Under the pieces are notes generated by a model. The model was not told where the DNA came from. It searched no databases and saw nothing but the letters and a program-made list of their open reading frames with translations. Source: Gemmatimonadaceae bacterium (GTDB lineage Bacteria > Gemmatimonadota > Gemmatimonadetes > Gemmatimonadales > Gemmatimonadaceae). Taken from it: 10,497 bases of DNA. The stretch is taken from contig JANWKK010000200.1 of the NCBI GenBank assembly GCA_025451425.1, positions 1 through 10,497 of the forward strand, in the 5' to 3' direction. The position numbers and the translations under genes are program-made. Below, piece by piece: positions 1 to 6,001 of the stretch. Numbering within the stretch: the stretch's first letter is position 1; the number at the start of each line of letters is the position of its first letter.

Positions 1-2
1 CG

Positions 3-51
3 AATGGCAGTGTTGCCCATAGCTGCCCCTCCGGACCCCGCTCCTGCTATC
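3..51 (-). repeat. Single arm of dispersed inverted-repeat family, type 1
   Basis: Read on the minus strand, this stretch begins GATAGCAGGAGCGGGGTC and ends in AACACTGCCATT. It matches, in opposite orientation, the arm at 3654-3701, with small differences only in the middle (CGGAGGGGCAGC against GCGCCGGGGCAC). It shares the GATAGC-GGAG-GGGGTC and CTGCCATT landmarks with the type 2 arms at 187-234 and 265-312 but has AACACTG where they have GATTCTG. The element may continue beyond the left window edge. Confidence 0.75.
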
Positions 52-186
52 CCGACCCAGGACTCGCTCGCGCTCAGTCTCGTTGTTCGAGGTCGCGTGT
101 TCCGATACCCGAGGTGCGCGCGCACAGTCGTTCGGGTAGACAGCGCGGCGCAAAGATGCTCTGGTGCGCAGACAGGTGGCAGAAGC

Positions 187-312
187 GATAGCGGGAGTGG
201 GGTCCGGAGGGGCAGCTATGGCGATTCTGCCATTCTACCGACCAGGCCTAACGTTGTAGGTGACAATGGCAGAATCGTCATAGTGCCCTGGAGCGACCCC
301 ACTCCCGATAGC
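187..312. repeat. Long inverted repeat (type 2 arms, 48 nt each)
   Basis: The left arm (187-234) and right arm (265-312) are near-perfect reverse complements around a 30-nt loop. Pairing includes a 13-bp run (CGATTCTGCCATT with AATGGCAGAATCG), a 5-bp run (CTATG with CATAG), a 4-bp run (GGCA with TGCC) and an outer 12-bp run (GGGAGTGGGGTC with GACCCCACTCCC). The interruptions are one G-T wobble, one bulge and one short internal loop. The same unit, with its loop conserved (CTACCGACCA, GCCTAACG, GTAGG), recurs at 3735-3830. It could be a REP/BIME-like or MITE-like element; no transposase is present to assign it to. Confidence 0.85.
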
Positions 313-396
313 GCCCCGGAGCGACCCCACTCCCGATAGCGCCCCGGAGCGACCCCACTCCCGATAGTGCCCCGGAGCGACCCCCTCCGCTATCGC
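285..396. repeat. 28-bp tandem repeat, about 3.5 copies
   Basis: Units at 285-312, 313-340 and 341-368 are nearly identical; each contains GAGCGACCCCACTCCCGATA. A degenerate fourth copy runs from 369 to about 396. The unit is the outer part of the right arm of the inverted repeat at 187-312. The related element at 3788-3835 has only one copy, so this looks like local amplification of one arm. Confidence 0.85.
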
Positions 397-433
397 CGCA
401 TTTGGCATCGATATTTCTCAAACACTCTAGCCC

Positions 434-1153
434 TTGCATCGCGAACATCGTCACTGGTATAGCCCGTCCCTCGGCCGCGAGATGGAGTTGCTCATCTTCG
501 GCCACGCGGGCGCACGCGTCGTGGTCTTTCCGACGTCCATGGGCCGGTTCTACGAGTGGGAAGACCGCGGGATGATCGGTGCGCTCTCCCACCACCTCGA
601 GCAGGGCTGGCTACAGCTCTATTGCGTCGACAGCGTGGATGGCGAGAGTTGGTACGCGAAGTCGATGCATCCGGCAGCGCGGGCTTGGCGACATGCGCAA
701 TACGACGCCTACCTGCGCGACGAGGTGCTTCCGCTCTCGCAGTACCAGAATCCGAATCCGTTCCTGATCGCGACCGGCGCGAGCTTCGGCGCGTATCACG
801 CGATGGACTTCGCGATGCGCTATCCGGAACGCGTTGGGCGCGTGATCGGGTTGAGCGGGATGTACGACATTCGAGAAATGACCGACGGGTACTCGGATGA
901 GAATGTCTATTTCCACAATCCCGCCGACTTTTTGCAGAACGAACACGACGGACAACGCCTCGATTCGCTTCGGCACGTCGACATCATCCTCGTGATCGGT
1001 CGCGATGACCCGATGCTCGGCAATAATGAATACTTCTCGAACATCCTCTGGTCGAAGAACATCTGGCATGCCTTACGGATCTGGGATGGCTGGGTGCATG
1101 ATTGGCCGTATTGGCGGGAGATGATTACGAAATACGTGGGTGGGCATGATTAG
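434..1153 (+). CDS. Alpha/beta-hydrolase-fold putative esterase
   Basis: Predicted cytoplasmic serine hydrolase of 239 residues, resembling the putative esterase family often recorded as COG4947 or esterase D-like. The nucleophile elbow is G-A-S-F-G with Ser117. Asp191 or Asp192 (GRDDP) and His222 (WVHDW) are in the right order to complete a catalytic triad. No signal peptide or membrane segment is seen. The start is a TTG at 434, three bases after an in-frame TAG; I prefer it to the ATG at 482 because the first residues (REHRHWYSPSLGREMELLIFGH) look like the conserved family opening. No Shine-Dalgarno sequence precedes it. The gene leads a five-gene plus-strand set of ligases and a gamma-glutamyl hydrolase, so its substrate may be an ester, thioester or amide intermediate of that pathway. 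This role is inference; the fold assignment is firm. Confidence 0.88.
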   Translation: MHREHRHWYSPSLGREMELLIFGHAGARVVVFPTSMGRFYEWEDRGMIGALSHHLEQGWLQLYCVDSVDGESWYAKSMHPAARAWRHAQYDAYLRDEVLPLSQYQNPNPFLIATGASFGAYHAMDFAMRYPERVGRVIGLSGMYDIREMTDGYSDENVYFHNPADFLQNEHDGQRLDSLRHVDIILVIGRDDPMLGNNEYFSNILWSKNIWHALRIWDGWVHDWPYWREMITKYVGGHD

Positions 1154-1215
1154 CGTGGAGCGTGACGCGCCACGCGCCACGCGTCACCAAACACCAGCCA
1201 CCAACCACCAGCCAC
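1153..1215. repeat. Period-7 array A, 9 heptamers with G-rich to C-rich switch
   Basis: From the last base of the esterase stop codon the sequence reads as nine consecutive 7-mers: GCGTGGA, GCGTGAC, two GCGCCAC, GCGTCAC, CAAACAC, CAGCCAC, CAACCAC, CAGCCAC. The first units are roughly reverse complements of the later ones; for example GTGACGCG at 1162-1169 pairs with CGCGTCAC at 1180-1187. The RNA could fold into a hairpin. The array ends 7 bases before the ATG of the next gene and fills nearly the whole junction. Confidence 0.85.
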
Positions 1216-1222
1216 AGTTTCT

Positions 1223-2254
1223 ATGCTACGCATCGGTCTCGTTGTCGGCCGCGAGTGGTCCTTTCCTCCGGCATTTATCGAAGAGGTCAATCGACGCGGT
1301 GAAGGCATCGTCGCCGAATACGTGAAGCTTGGCGGGACGTCGATGAACGAGCTCGTCGACTACGCCGTGATCATCGACCGCATTTCGCACGAAGTGCCGT
1401 ATTATCGAACCTTCCTGAAGCACGCCGTGCTGCAGGGCGCGGTCGTGATCAACAATCCGTTCATGTGGTCGTCCGACGACAAGCTCTTCGACGCGTCGCT
1501 CGCGACGGCGCTCGGCATCGCGAGTCCGCGCACCGTCGCGCTGCCGAACAAGGACTATATCCCAGGCATCAAGCACGATGAGAGCTTGCGTAATTTGCGT
1601 TATCCCATGGACTGGGATGGGATCGTGGACTATGTCGGGCTGCCGTGCATCCTGAAGGACGCGCATGGCGGCGGCTGGCGCGACGTCTATGTCTGCCGCA
1701 CGCTCGACGAGCTGCTCACGCATTACAACGCGTCGGGACAGCTGACGATGATCGTGCAGGAGTTCATCGAGTGGGAACACTTCGTCCGCTGCCTCGCGTT
1801 AGGTAGGCGCGAGGTGCTGCCGATGAAATACGATCCGCGAGGACGACGCTACCTCGTCGAGCACGCCCATCTGTCGCCGGAGCTCGGACGCCGCATCGTC
1901 GATGATTCGCTCACGCTCATGCGCGCACTGGGCTACGACATGTGCTCGCTCGAGTGGGCGATAAAAGACGGCGTGCCCTACGCGATCGACTTCATGAATC
2001 CCGCGCCCGACATGGATCTGTACTCGCTGACGCCGCACTACTTCGAGTGGACGGTGCGGCACATGGCCGACATGGCGATCCGGCTCGCCAAAGAGCCGCG
2101 GTCGTGTCCCGACATCAGTCGCGGCGAGTTCCTGCTCGGCCGACAAAACGTGAACGAAGCGCCCACGTTCGCCGACATCGAGACACCGCGTACGGTCGCG
2201 ATCGAGCCGACGCTGGACATGCCCGCTCCGGCCGACGCCGAGTCACGCATCTGA
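1223..2254 (+). CDS. ATP-grasp family ligase (RimK/glutathione synthetase-like)
   Basis: Predicted soluble ATP-dependent carboxylate-amine ligase of 343 residues. The N-terminal third (about 1-80) is a Rossmann-like pre-ATP-grasp region (LRIGLVVGREW at 2-12). Typical ATP-grasp landmarks follow: a lysine in WSSDDKLF (Lys87), a second nucleotide-binding lysine followed by a Gly-rich loop (ILKDAHGGGW, Lys145), the hinge-like IVQEFIEWE (177-185), and the metal-binding end SLEW (Glu244) plus IDFMNP (Asp256, Asn259). Such enzymes form acyl-phosphate intermediates and join a carboxylate to an amine; the substrates cannot be read from the sequence. The C-terminal 50 residues look disordered. ATG 1223 lies just after heptamer array A and has no clear Shine-Dalgarno sequence. 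The next gene starts 12 bases downstream, so the two are probably cotranscribed. The family is confident; the specific reaction is not. Confidence 0.87.
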   Translation: MLRIGLVVGREWSFPPAFIEEVNRRGEGIVAEYVKLGGTSMNELVDYAVIIDRISHEVPYYRTFLKHAVLQGAVVINNPFMWSSDDKLFDASLATALGIASPRTVALPNKDYIPGIKHDESLRNLRYPMDWDGIVDYVGLPCILKDAHGGGWRDVYVCRTLDELLTHYNASGQLTMIVQEFIEWEHFVRCLALGRREVLPMKYDPRGRRYLVEHAHLSPELGRRIVDDSLTLMRALGYDMCSLEWAIKDGVPYAIDFMNPAPDMDLYSLTPHYFEWTVRHMADMAIRLAKEPRSCPDISRGEFLLGRQNVNEAPTFADIETPRTVAIEPTLDMPAPADAESRI

Positions 2255-2266
2255 CCCGTTAGGCAG

Positions 2267-3625
2267 ATGCTTCGCGACGCGATCGACCACTACCACGAGC
2301 TGCTCGACATCGACCTGGCCGCCGAGTCGCAGTGGCGGCTCGACGAGCAACTGCGTCGCCGCGGATTGTTCTTCGGCGATCGCCCGTTGTGCACCGTGTT
2401 GCGTCCACGCTTTCTGTCCGCCGCGCAATATCGCTTTCTCCAGCGGCGCGCAGCGATCGTCCTCAAGGCGTTTCACACCGCGTACTGCGCGGCCCTCGAT
2501 AACGAGGCGGTGCTCGCCCAGTTCAAGCTCCAGGATTGGGAGTGCGCACTCGTACGTCACGATCCCGGCTTTCGCGACCCGAGCCCAGTCTCCCGCCTCG
2601 ATGCATTCTTCGTCGGCGAGAGCGGGGGGTTGCGATTCACCGAGTACAACGCCGAGACGCCGGCCGGTGGTGCGTACAATGACGTGCTCACCGAGGCGTT
2701 TTACGGACTTCCGATCGTTCGGGAATTCCTCAAGAGCTGGGATCTGCGGCCGTTGCCCGCGCGGCACAATGTGCTCCACGCGCTACTCGACGCGTATCAG
2801 CAGTGGTCGGGCCAGCGCGGGCTGCCGCGTGTCGCGATCGTCGATTGGGCCGAGGTGCCGACGCGCAACGAGTTCGTGCTGTTTCAGGATTACTTCAATC
2901 GGCAAGGCATCGACTGCGTCATCGCCGATCCGCGCGACATGGAATTCACCGGCGGCCGCCTCATAGCTGCCGGCGGCGCCGTCGATCTCATTTATAAGCG
3001 AGTTCTCATCAGTGAGCTGGTCGAACGACAGGGCATCGACAATCCAGTGATCCGGGCCGTGCGGGAAGACGCGGTCTGTATGGTGAACCCGTTCCGGTGC
3101 AAGATCCTGCACAAGAAGGCGAGCCTCGCGGTGCTGAGCGACGAACGCAACGCGTCGCTGTTCAGCGAGGAGGAACGTGAGGCGATCGACGCGCACATAC
3201 CATGGACCAGAGTGGTCGAGGAGCGAAAGACGCTTGCACCCGGGTTCGCCGATGCACGCGATCTCCTCCCCTTCATCGCCGCGAATCGCGAGAACATGGT
3301 GCTCAAGCCTAACGACGAATACGGCGGCAAAGGCATCGTCCTCGGCTGGGAGGTCGATCAGGCGGCGTGGGAGCAGGCGATTAAGGTCGCCCTCGACGAG
3401 CCCTACATCGTCCAGCAGCGAGTCGCACTGCCAAGCGAGCCCTATCCAAGCTTCGTCGACGGCAAGGTCCACGTCGTCGACCGCATGGTGGACACGGCGC
3501 CGTACGCAGCGTACGGGTCGTACGTCGACGGGTGCTTGAGCAGACTGTCGACGGCTGCTTTGTTGAACGTTACGGCGGGCGGTGGAAGTCAAACGCCGAC
3601 TTTTGTTGTCGAACGTAGAGGTTGA
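2267..3625 (+). CDS. Circularly permuted ATP-grasp ligase (glutathionylspermidine synthase-like)
   Basis: A 452-residue protein that looks like a circularly permuted ATP-grasp enzyme. The metal-binding signature that normally ends the fold comes early (RFTEYNAETPAGG, 123-135, with Glu126 and Asn128). The nucleotide-binding loops come late: NPFRCKILHKKASL (274-287), VLKPNDEYGGKGIVLGWE (345-362), and the hinge YIVQQRV (380-386). It ends with LNVTAGGGSQTPTFVV (433-448), a typical terminal strand. This order is known from glutathionylspermidine synthetase and related amidoligases, which make an amide from a carboxylate and an amine. No partner amidase domain is fused. It follows the first ATP-grasp gene by 12 bases, with only a weak AGG before the ATG. 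Two different ATP-grasp ligases side by side suggest successive amide bonds on one small molecule. The substrate is unknown. Confidence 0.83.
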   Translation: MLRDAIDHYHELLDIDLAAESQWRLDEQLRRRGLFFGDRPLCTVLRPRFLSAAQYRFLQRRAAIVLKAFHTAYCAALDNEAVLAQFKLQDWECALVRHDPGFRDPSPVSRLDAFFVGESGGLRFTEYNAETPAGGAYNDVLTEAFYGLPIVREFLKSWDLRPLPARHNVLHALLDAYQQWSGQRGLPRVAIVDWAEVPTRNEFVLFQDYFNRQGIDCVIADPRDMEFTGGRLIAAGGAVDLIYKRVLISELVERQGIDNPVIRAVREDAVCMVNPFRCKILHKKASLAVLSDERNASLFSEEEREAIDAHIPWTRVVEERKTLAPGFADARDLLPFIAANRENMVLKPNDEYGGKGIVLGWEVDQAAWEQAIKVALDEPYIVQQRVALPSEPYPSFVDGKVHVVDRMVDTAPYAAYGSYVDGCLSRLSTAALLNVTAGGGSQTPTFVVERRG

Positions 3626-3653
3626 GCGGTCTATGAGAGAGATCGGGGCGCAG

Positions 3654-3701
3654 GATAGCAGGAGCGGGGTCGCGCCGGGGCACTATGGCAACACTGCCAT
3701 T
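3654..3701 (+). repeat. Single arm of dispersed inverted-repeat family, type 1
   Basis: It begins GATAGCAGGAGCGGGGTC and ends AACACTGCCATT, matching the minus-strand arm at 3-51. Its outer part can partly pair with the outer part of the arm at 3788-3835, so this locus looks like a type 1 left arm placed outside a type 2 hairpin. A small internal dyad (ATGGCA, four bases, TGCCAT) lies at its right end. Confidence 0.75.
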
Positions 3702-3731
3702 GGCTCCTCTTCGCTCATGCGTCCTCGAACA

Positions 3732-3835
3732 AATGGCAGCTATGGCGATTCTGCCATTCTACCGACCATGCCTAACGGCGTAGGAACAATGGCAGAATCG
3801 TCATAGTGCCCCGGAGCGACCCCACTCCCGCTCTC
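3732..3835. repeat. Inverted repeat, second copy of the type 2 hairpin
   Basis: The left arm (3732-3757) and right arm (from 3788) pair over CGATTCTGCCATT/AATGGCAGAATCG, CTATG/CATAG and GGCA/TGCC, with one wobble and one bulge. The 30-nt loop is nearly the same as in the copy at 187-312. Similarity between the two copies spans about 97 bases (211-307 against 3735-3830). The left arm is also a small palindrome by itself, AATGGCAG to CTGCCATT around 11 bases. The outer left part present in the first copy is missing here. Confidence 0.85.
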
Positions 3836-3929
3836 GCCGGTAGAGACTTTTGATACGAGGGTTGGGCCAAACTCTTGCGGACCTGAGCCTCGCGCCACAC
3901 CCTAGCCGTAATCCCTAACCCCCGCCCCC

Positions 3930-5138
3930 ATGAAGTCCCCATCGCTGACCCTGGGAATCGAAGAAGAATATCAGATCATCGATCCCCAGACGCGCGAGCT
4001 TCGCTCGTACATCACCGAGATTCTGAAAGGCGACCACCTCGTGCTCGAGGAGGTGAAGCCTGAGCTCCATCAATCGATGGTCGAGGTGGGGAGTCGAGTG
4101 TGCCGGAGCCCGGCCGACCTGCGAGCTGAGCTCGTGAGGCTCCGGGGCGCGGTAATCGAGCTCGCGGCGCGTGGCGGGCTTCGAGTCGCGGCCGCGGGGA
4201 CGCATCCCTTCTCGAACTGGATGACGCAGGAGATCACGCCGTTAGAGCGCTACATGGGGGTGAAACAAGACCTCCAGGATCTCGCTCAGCAACTTCTCAT
4301 CTTCGGCACGCACGTTCACGTCGGCATCGAAGATCGCGACTTCATGATCGACGCAATGAACGTCGCGCGATACTTGTTGCCGCACGTCCTCTGCCTCTCG
4401 ACGAGCTCACCGTTCTGGCAGGGCCGGAAAACGGGACTCAAGTCGTACCGAAGTATAATTTTCAAAAATTTTCCACGTACGGGCGTCCCACCCATACTGC
4501 GTTCGTACGCCGAGTTTGAGGAAATACTCAACGCGCTCACGCGCACGAGCAGTATCCCCGACGGATCGAAGATCTGGTGGGACGTCCGTCCGCATCACAC
4601 GTATCCCACGCTCGAATTCCGCGTGTGCGACGTGTGCACGCGCATCGACGAAGCGGTGTGCATCGCCGCGATCCTCCAGGCGATCGTCGCGAAGCTCTGG
4701 AAGTTGCGGCGCGACAACATGACCTTCCGCGTCTATCCCGCGACGTATATCGAAGAGAACAAGTGGCGCGCGGTGCGCTTCGGACTCGACGGGAAGCTCA
4801 TCGACTTCGGCAAGGAGCAGGAGCTACCGGCCCGCGAGCTCATTACCGAGATGCTCGCATGGTTCGTCGATGACGTCGTCGACGAGCTCGGAAGCCGCGC
4901 CGAAGTCGAGTACGCGTTCCGCATCATGCGCGACGGCACGAGCGCCGACAGACAGCTGGCGACGTTCGAGCGCACGGGAGACCTCAAGGCCGTCGTCGAC
5001 CAACTCATCGCCGAGACCGCCGAGGGCATTCCAACGGCGCAGCAACTCGCAGACGTTCGGGTGCCGGACCACGCGCCTCCACCGGTGACGCATGGTAATT
5101 TTGCCAGTCAGAGCGTGAGCGTAGAGGGTAGAGCGTAG
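3930..5138 (+). CDS. YbdK-type carboxylate-amine ligase (GCS2 / glutamate-cysteine ligase family)
   Basis: A 402-residue enzyme of the GCS2 family (COG2170, E. coli YbdK about 370 residues). These enzymes use ATP to couple the gamma-carboxylate of glutamate, or a similar acid, to an amine. Family marks: LGIEEEYQ at 8-15, [13 protein letters not shown] at 43-55, the metal and substrate segment FGTHVHVGI at 125-133, and [16 protein letters not shown] at 216-231. The last 30 residues are Pro/Ser-rich, and the C-terminus (SVSVEGRA) and stop codon run into heptamer array B. ATG 3930 fits the family opening; no Shine-Dalgarno sequence is present. A patch of A/T-ending codons lies at 4451-4473. With two ATP-grasp ligases upstream and a gamma-glutamyl hydrolase downstream, a gamma-glutamyl transfer step is the likely job. 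Glutathione itself is not clearly the product. Confidence 0.9.
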   Translation: MKSPSLTLGIEEEYQIIDPQTRELRSYITEILKGDHLVLEEVKPELHQSMVEVGSRVCRSPADLRAELVRLRGAVIELAARGGLRVAAAGTHPFSNWMTQEITPLERYMGVKQDLQDLAQQLLIFGTHVHVGIEDRDFMIDAMNVARYLLPHVLCLSTSSPFWQGRKTGLKSYRSIIFKNFPRTGVPPILRSYAEFEEILNALTRTSSIPDGSKIWWDVRPHHTYPTLEFRVCDVCTRIDEAVCIAAILQAIVAKLWKLRRDNMTFRVYPATYIEENKWRAVRFGLDGKLIDFGKEQELPARELITEMLAWFVDDVVDELGSRAEVEYAFRIMRDGTSADRQLATFERTGDLKAVVDQLIAETAEGIPTAQQLADVRVPDHAPPPVTHGNFASQSVSVEGRA

Positions 5139-5223
5139 CGGGCAGAGGGTAGAGGGTAGAGCGCCCGCTGCCCGCAGCCCTCAACCCGCAGCCCTCAACC
5201 CTCAACCCTCAGCCCTCAACCCA
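5119..5223. repeat. Period-7 array B, 15 heptamers with G-rich to C-rich switch
   Basis: Fifteen consecutive 7-mers. The first six are of the GGGTAGA/GCGTAGA kind, followed by GCGCCCG and CTGCCCG and then seven of the CAACCCT/CAGCCCT kind. The two halves are imperfect reverse complements, so the RNA can fold into a hairpin. The stop codon of the GCS2-type ligase (5136-5138) lies inside the G-rich half, and the array ends one base before the TTG start of the next gene. Confidence 0.9.
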
Positions 5224-5224
5224 C

Positions 5225-6001
5225 TTGTCCCGTCCTGTCATCGGCGTTCCGACGCAAAACCTGCAGAGCCTCGGCGGCGTACCGGCCGACATCCCCGCCT
5301 CCTGGGTCATGAGCCAGCGGTACGTCCGCGCCCTGAGCGCCGCCGGCGGCCTGCCGTGGATGATTCCGCTCGTCGGCGACGAGCCGGAAACGCTGCGCGG
5401 GATCTACGACGAGCTCGATGGCATCTTCCTGCCCGGCGGTGCCGACATCGATCCCGCCAACTACGGCGAGGAAGCGCACGCGCGCTGCGACAGGAGCGAT
5501 CCCGCTCGCGACGAAGTCGAGCTCGCGCTCGTTCGCTGGGCGCTCGTGGACGGCAAGCCGGTGCTCGGCGTCTGCCGAGGTCTACAACTCGTGAATCTCG
5601 CGGCGGGTGGCACGCTGTATCAGGACCTCACCGAGCAGATGCCCGGCTCGATCAAGCACGACTACTTCCCCTTCGGCGGTCGTTTTCCGCGCGACTATCT
5701 CGCGCATGAGGTGAATGTCGCCGAGCGGACGAAGCTCGCCGAGATCTTCGGCGCGGGCGCGCTCAAGGTGAACAGCATGCATCATCAGGGCGTGCGACGC
5801 CTCGGTGACCATCTCGTGGCGAGCGCCCTCGCGCCGGACGGCCTCGTCGAAGGAATCGAGAGCGCGAACGGTTCGTATCTCGTCGCGGTGCAGTGGCACC
5901 CGGAGGCGCTCGTCGAGAATAGCGAGGCTTCGCGCCGTCTTTTTGCGAGCTTCGTCGATGCGGCCAGCGTGGCCCGTGGTGCGTGGAGCGTGGCGCGTTA
6001 A
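5225..6001 (+). CDS. Gamma-glutamyl-gamma-aminobutyrate hydrolase family protein (peptidase C26, PuuD-like)
   Basis: A 258-residue class I glutamine-amidotransferase-fold hydrolase. It carries the complete catalytic triad: Cys117 in the elbow LGVCRGLQL, and His225 and Glu227 in VQWHPEAL. The oxyanion-side segment GIFLPGGADIDP (67-78) and the HHQ motif (186-188) are also family marks. PuuD-type enzymes hydrolyse gamma-glutamyl amides, such as gamma-glutamyl-GABA, in the cytoplasm. The start is probably TTG 5225, since SRPVIGVPTQ is the usual family opening and the next ATG (5308) would remove it. No Shine-Dalgarno sequence is visible; the preceding 100 bases are heptamer array B. The last residues (ASVARGAWSVAR) are encoded by heptamer repeats, so the tail is probably not functional. 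Next to a GCS2-type ligase, it may remove or proofread a gamma-glutamyl group. Confidence 0.9.
   Translation: MSRPVIGVPTQNLQSLGGVPADIPASWVMSQRYVRALSAAGGLPWMIPLVGDEPETLRGIYDELDGIFLPGGADIDPANYGEEAHARCDRSDPARDEVELALVRWALVDGKPVLGVCRGLQLVNLAAGGTLYQDLTEQMPGSIKHDYFPFGGRFPRDYLAHEVNVAERTKLAEIFGAGALKVNSMHHQGVRRLGDHLVASALAPDGLVEGIESANGSYLVAVQWHPEALVENSEASRRLFASFVDAASVARGAWSVAR

Larger units (their letters stand above)
1..433. other. Non-coding repeat-rich region upstream of the esterase gene
   Basis: I see no convincing gene in these 433 bases; the open frames here run through repeats. The region holds one repeat arm at 3-51 (minus orientation), a long inverted repeat at 187-312, and a 28-bp tandem repeat at 285-396. 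The stretch 52-186 shows only a 12-bp palindrome (GTGCGCGCGCAC, 114-125) and nothing else I can name. A promoter for the downstream gene cluster may lie here, but I cannot point to convincing -35 and -10 boxes. Confidence 0.7.
3626..3929. other. Non-coding spacer with repeat elements between two ligase genes
   Basis: No gene is supported in these 304 bases. It holds a type 1 arm (3654-3701), a type 2 hairpin (3732-3835) and about 90 bases of ordinary sequence before the next start. The last 30 bases (CCCTAG, CCGTAAT, CCCTAAC, then C-rich) look like a worn period-7 array. The large gap makes a separate promoter for the following gene possible, but none is clear. Confidence 0.65.

Noticed and set aside
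4..339. Plus-strand open frame of 111 codons at the left edge
   Set aside because: It runs through the inverted and tandem repeats, its protein is low-complexity Arg/Ser/Pro-rich, and nothing resembles a domain.
285..396. Possible CRISPR array from 28-bp repeats
   Set aside because: The units are directly adjacent with no spacers, and they are an amplified arm of an inverted repeat; no cas genes are nearby.
611..1069. Minus-strand 152-codon open frame within the esterase gene
   Set aside because: It is a shadow frame of a strongly supported hydrolase gene and shows no recognisable motif; long antisense frames are common in GC-rich DNA.
2783..3592. Minus-strand 269-codon open frame within the permuted ATP-grasp gene
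   Set aside because: The opposite strand carries ordered ATP-grasp motifs over the whole stretch; the antisense protein has none and is explained by GC-rich codon bias.
3582..3806. Plus-strand open frame overlapping the end of the permuted ATP-grasp gene
   Set aside because: It starts inside a conserved coding end in another frame and continues through repeat arms; no family features are seen.
3930..5138. Calling the GCS2-family gene a glutathione-making glutamate-cysteine ligase
   Set aside because: YbdK-type proteins have variable or unknown substrates, and no standard glutathione synthetase is clearly identified; the broader family name is safer.
5119..5223. Possible telomere-like or origin repeats because of the GGGTAGA and CCCTCAA units
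   Set aside because: The array is internal, sits exactly at a gene junction, and has related arrays with different unit sequence at other gene ends; no replication genes or DnaA boxes are seen.
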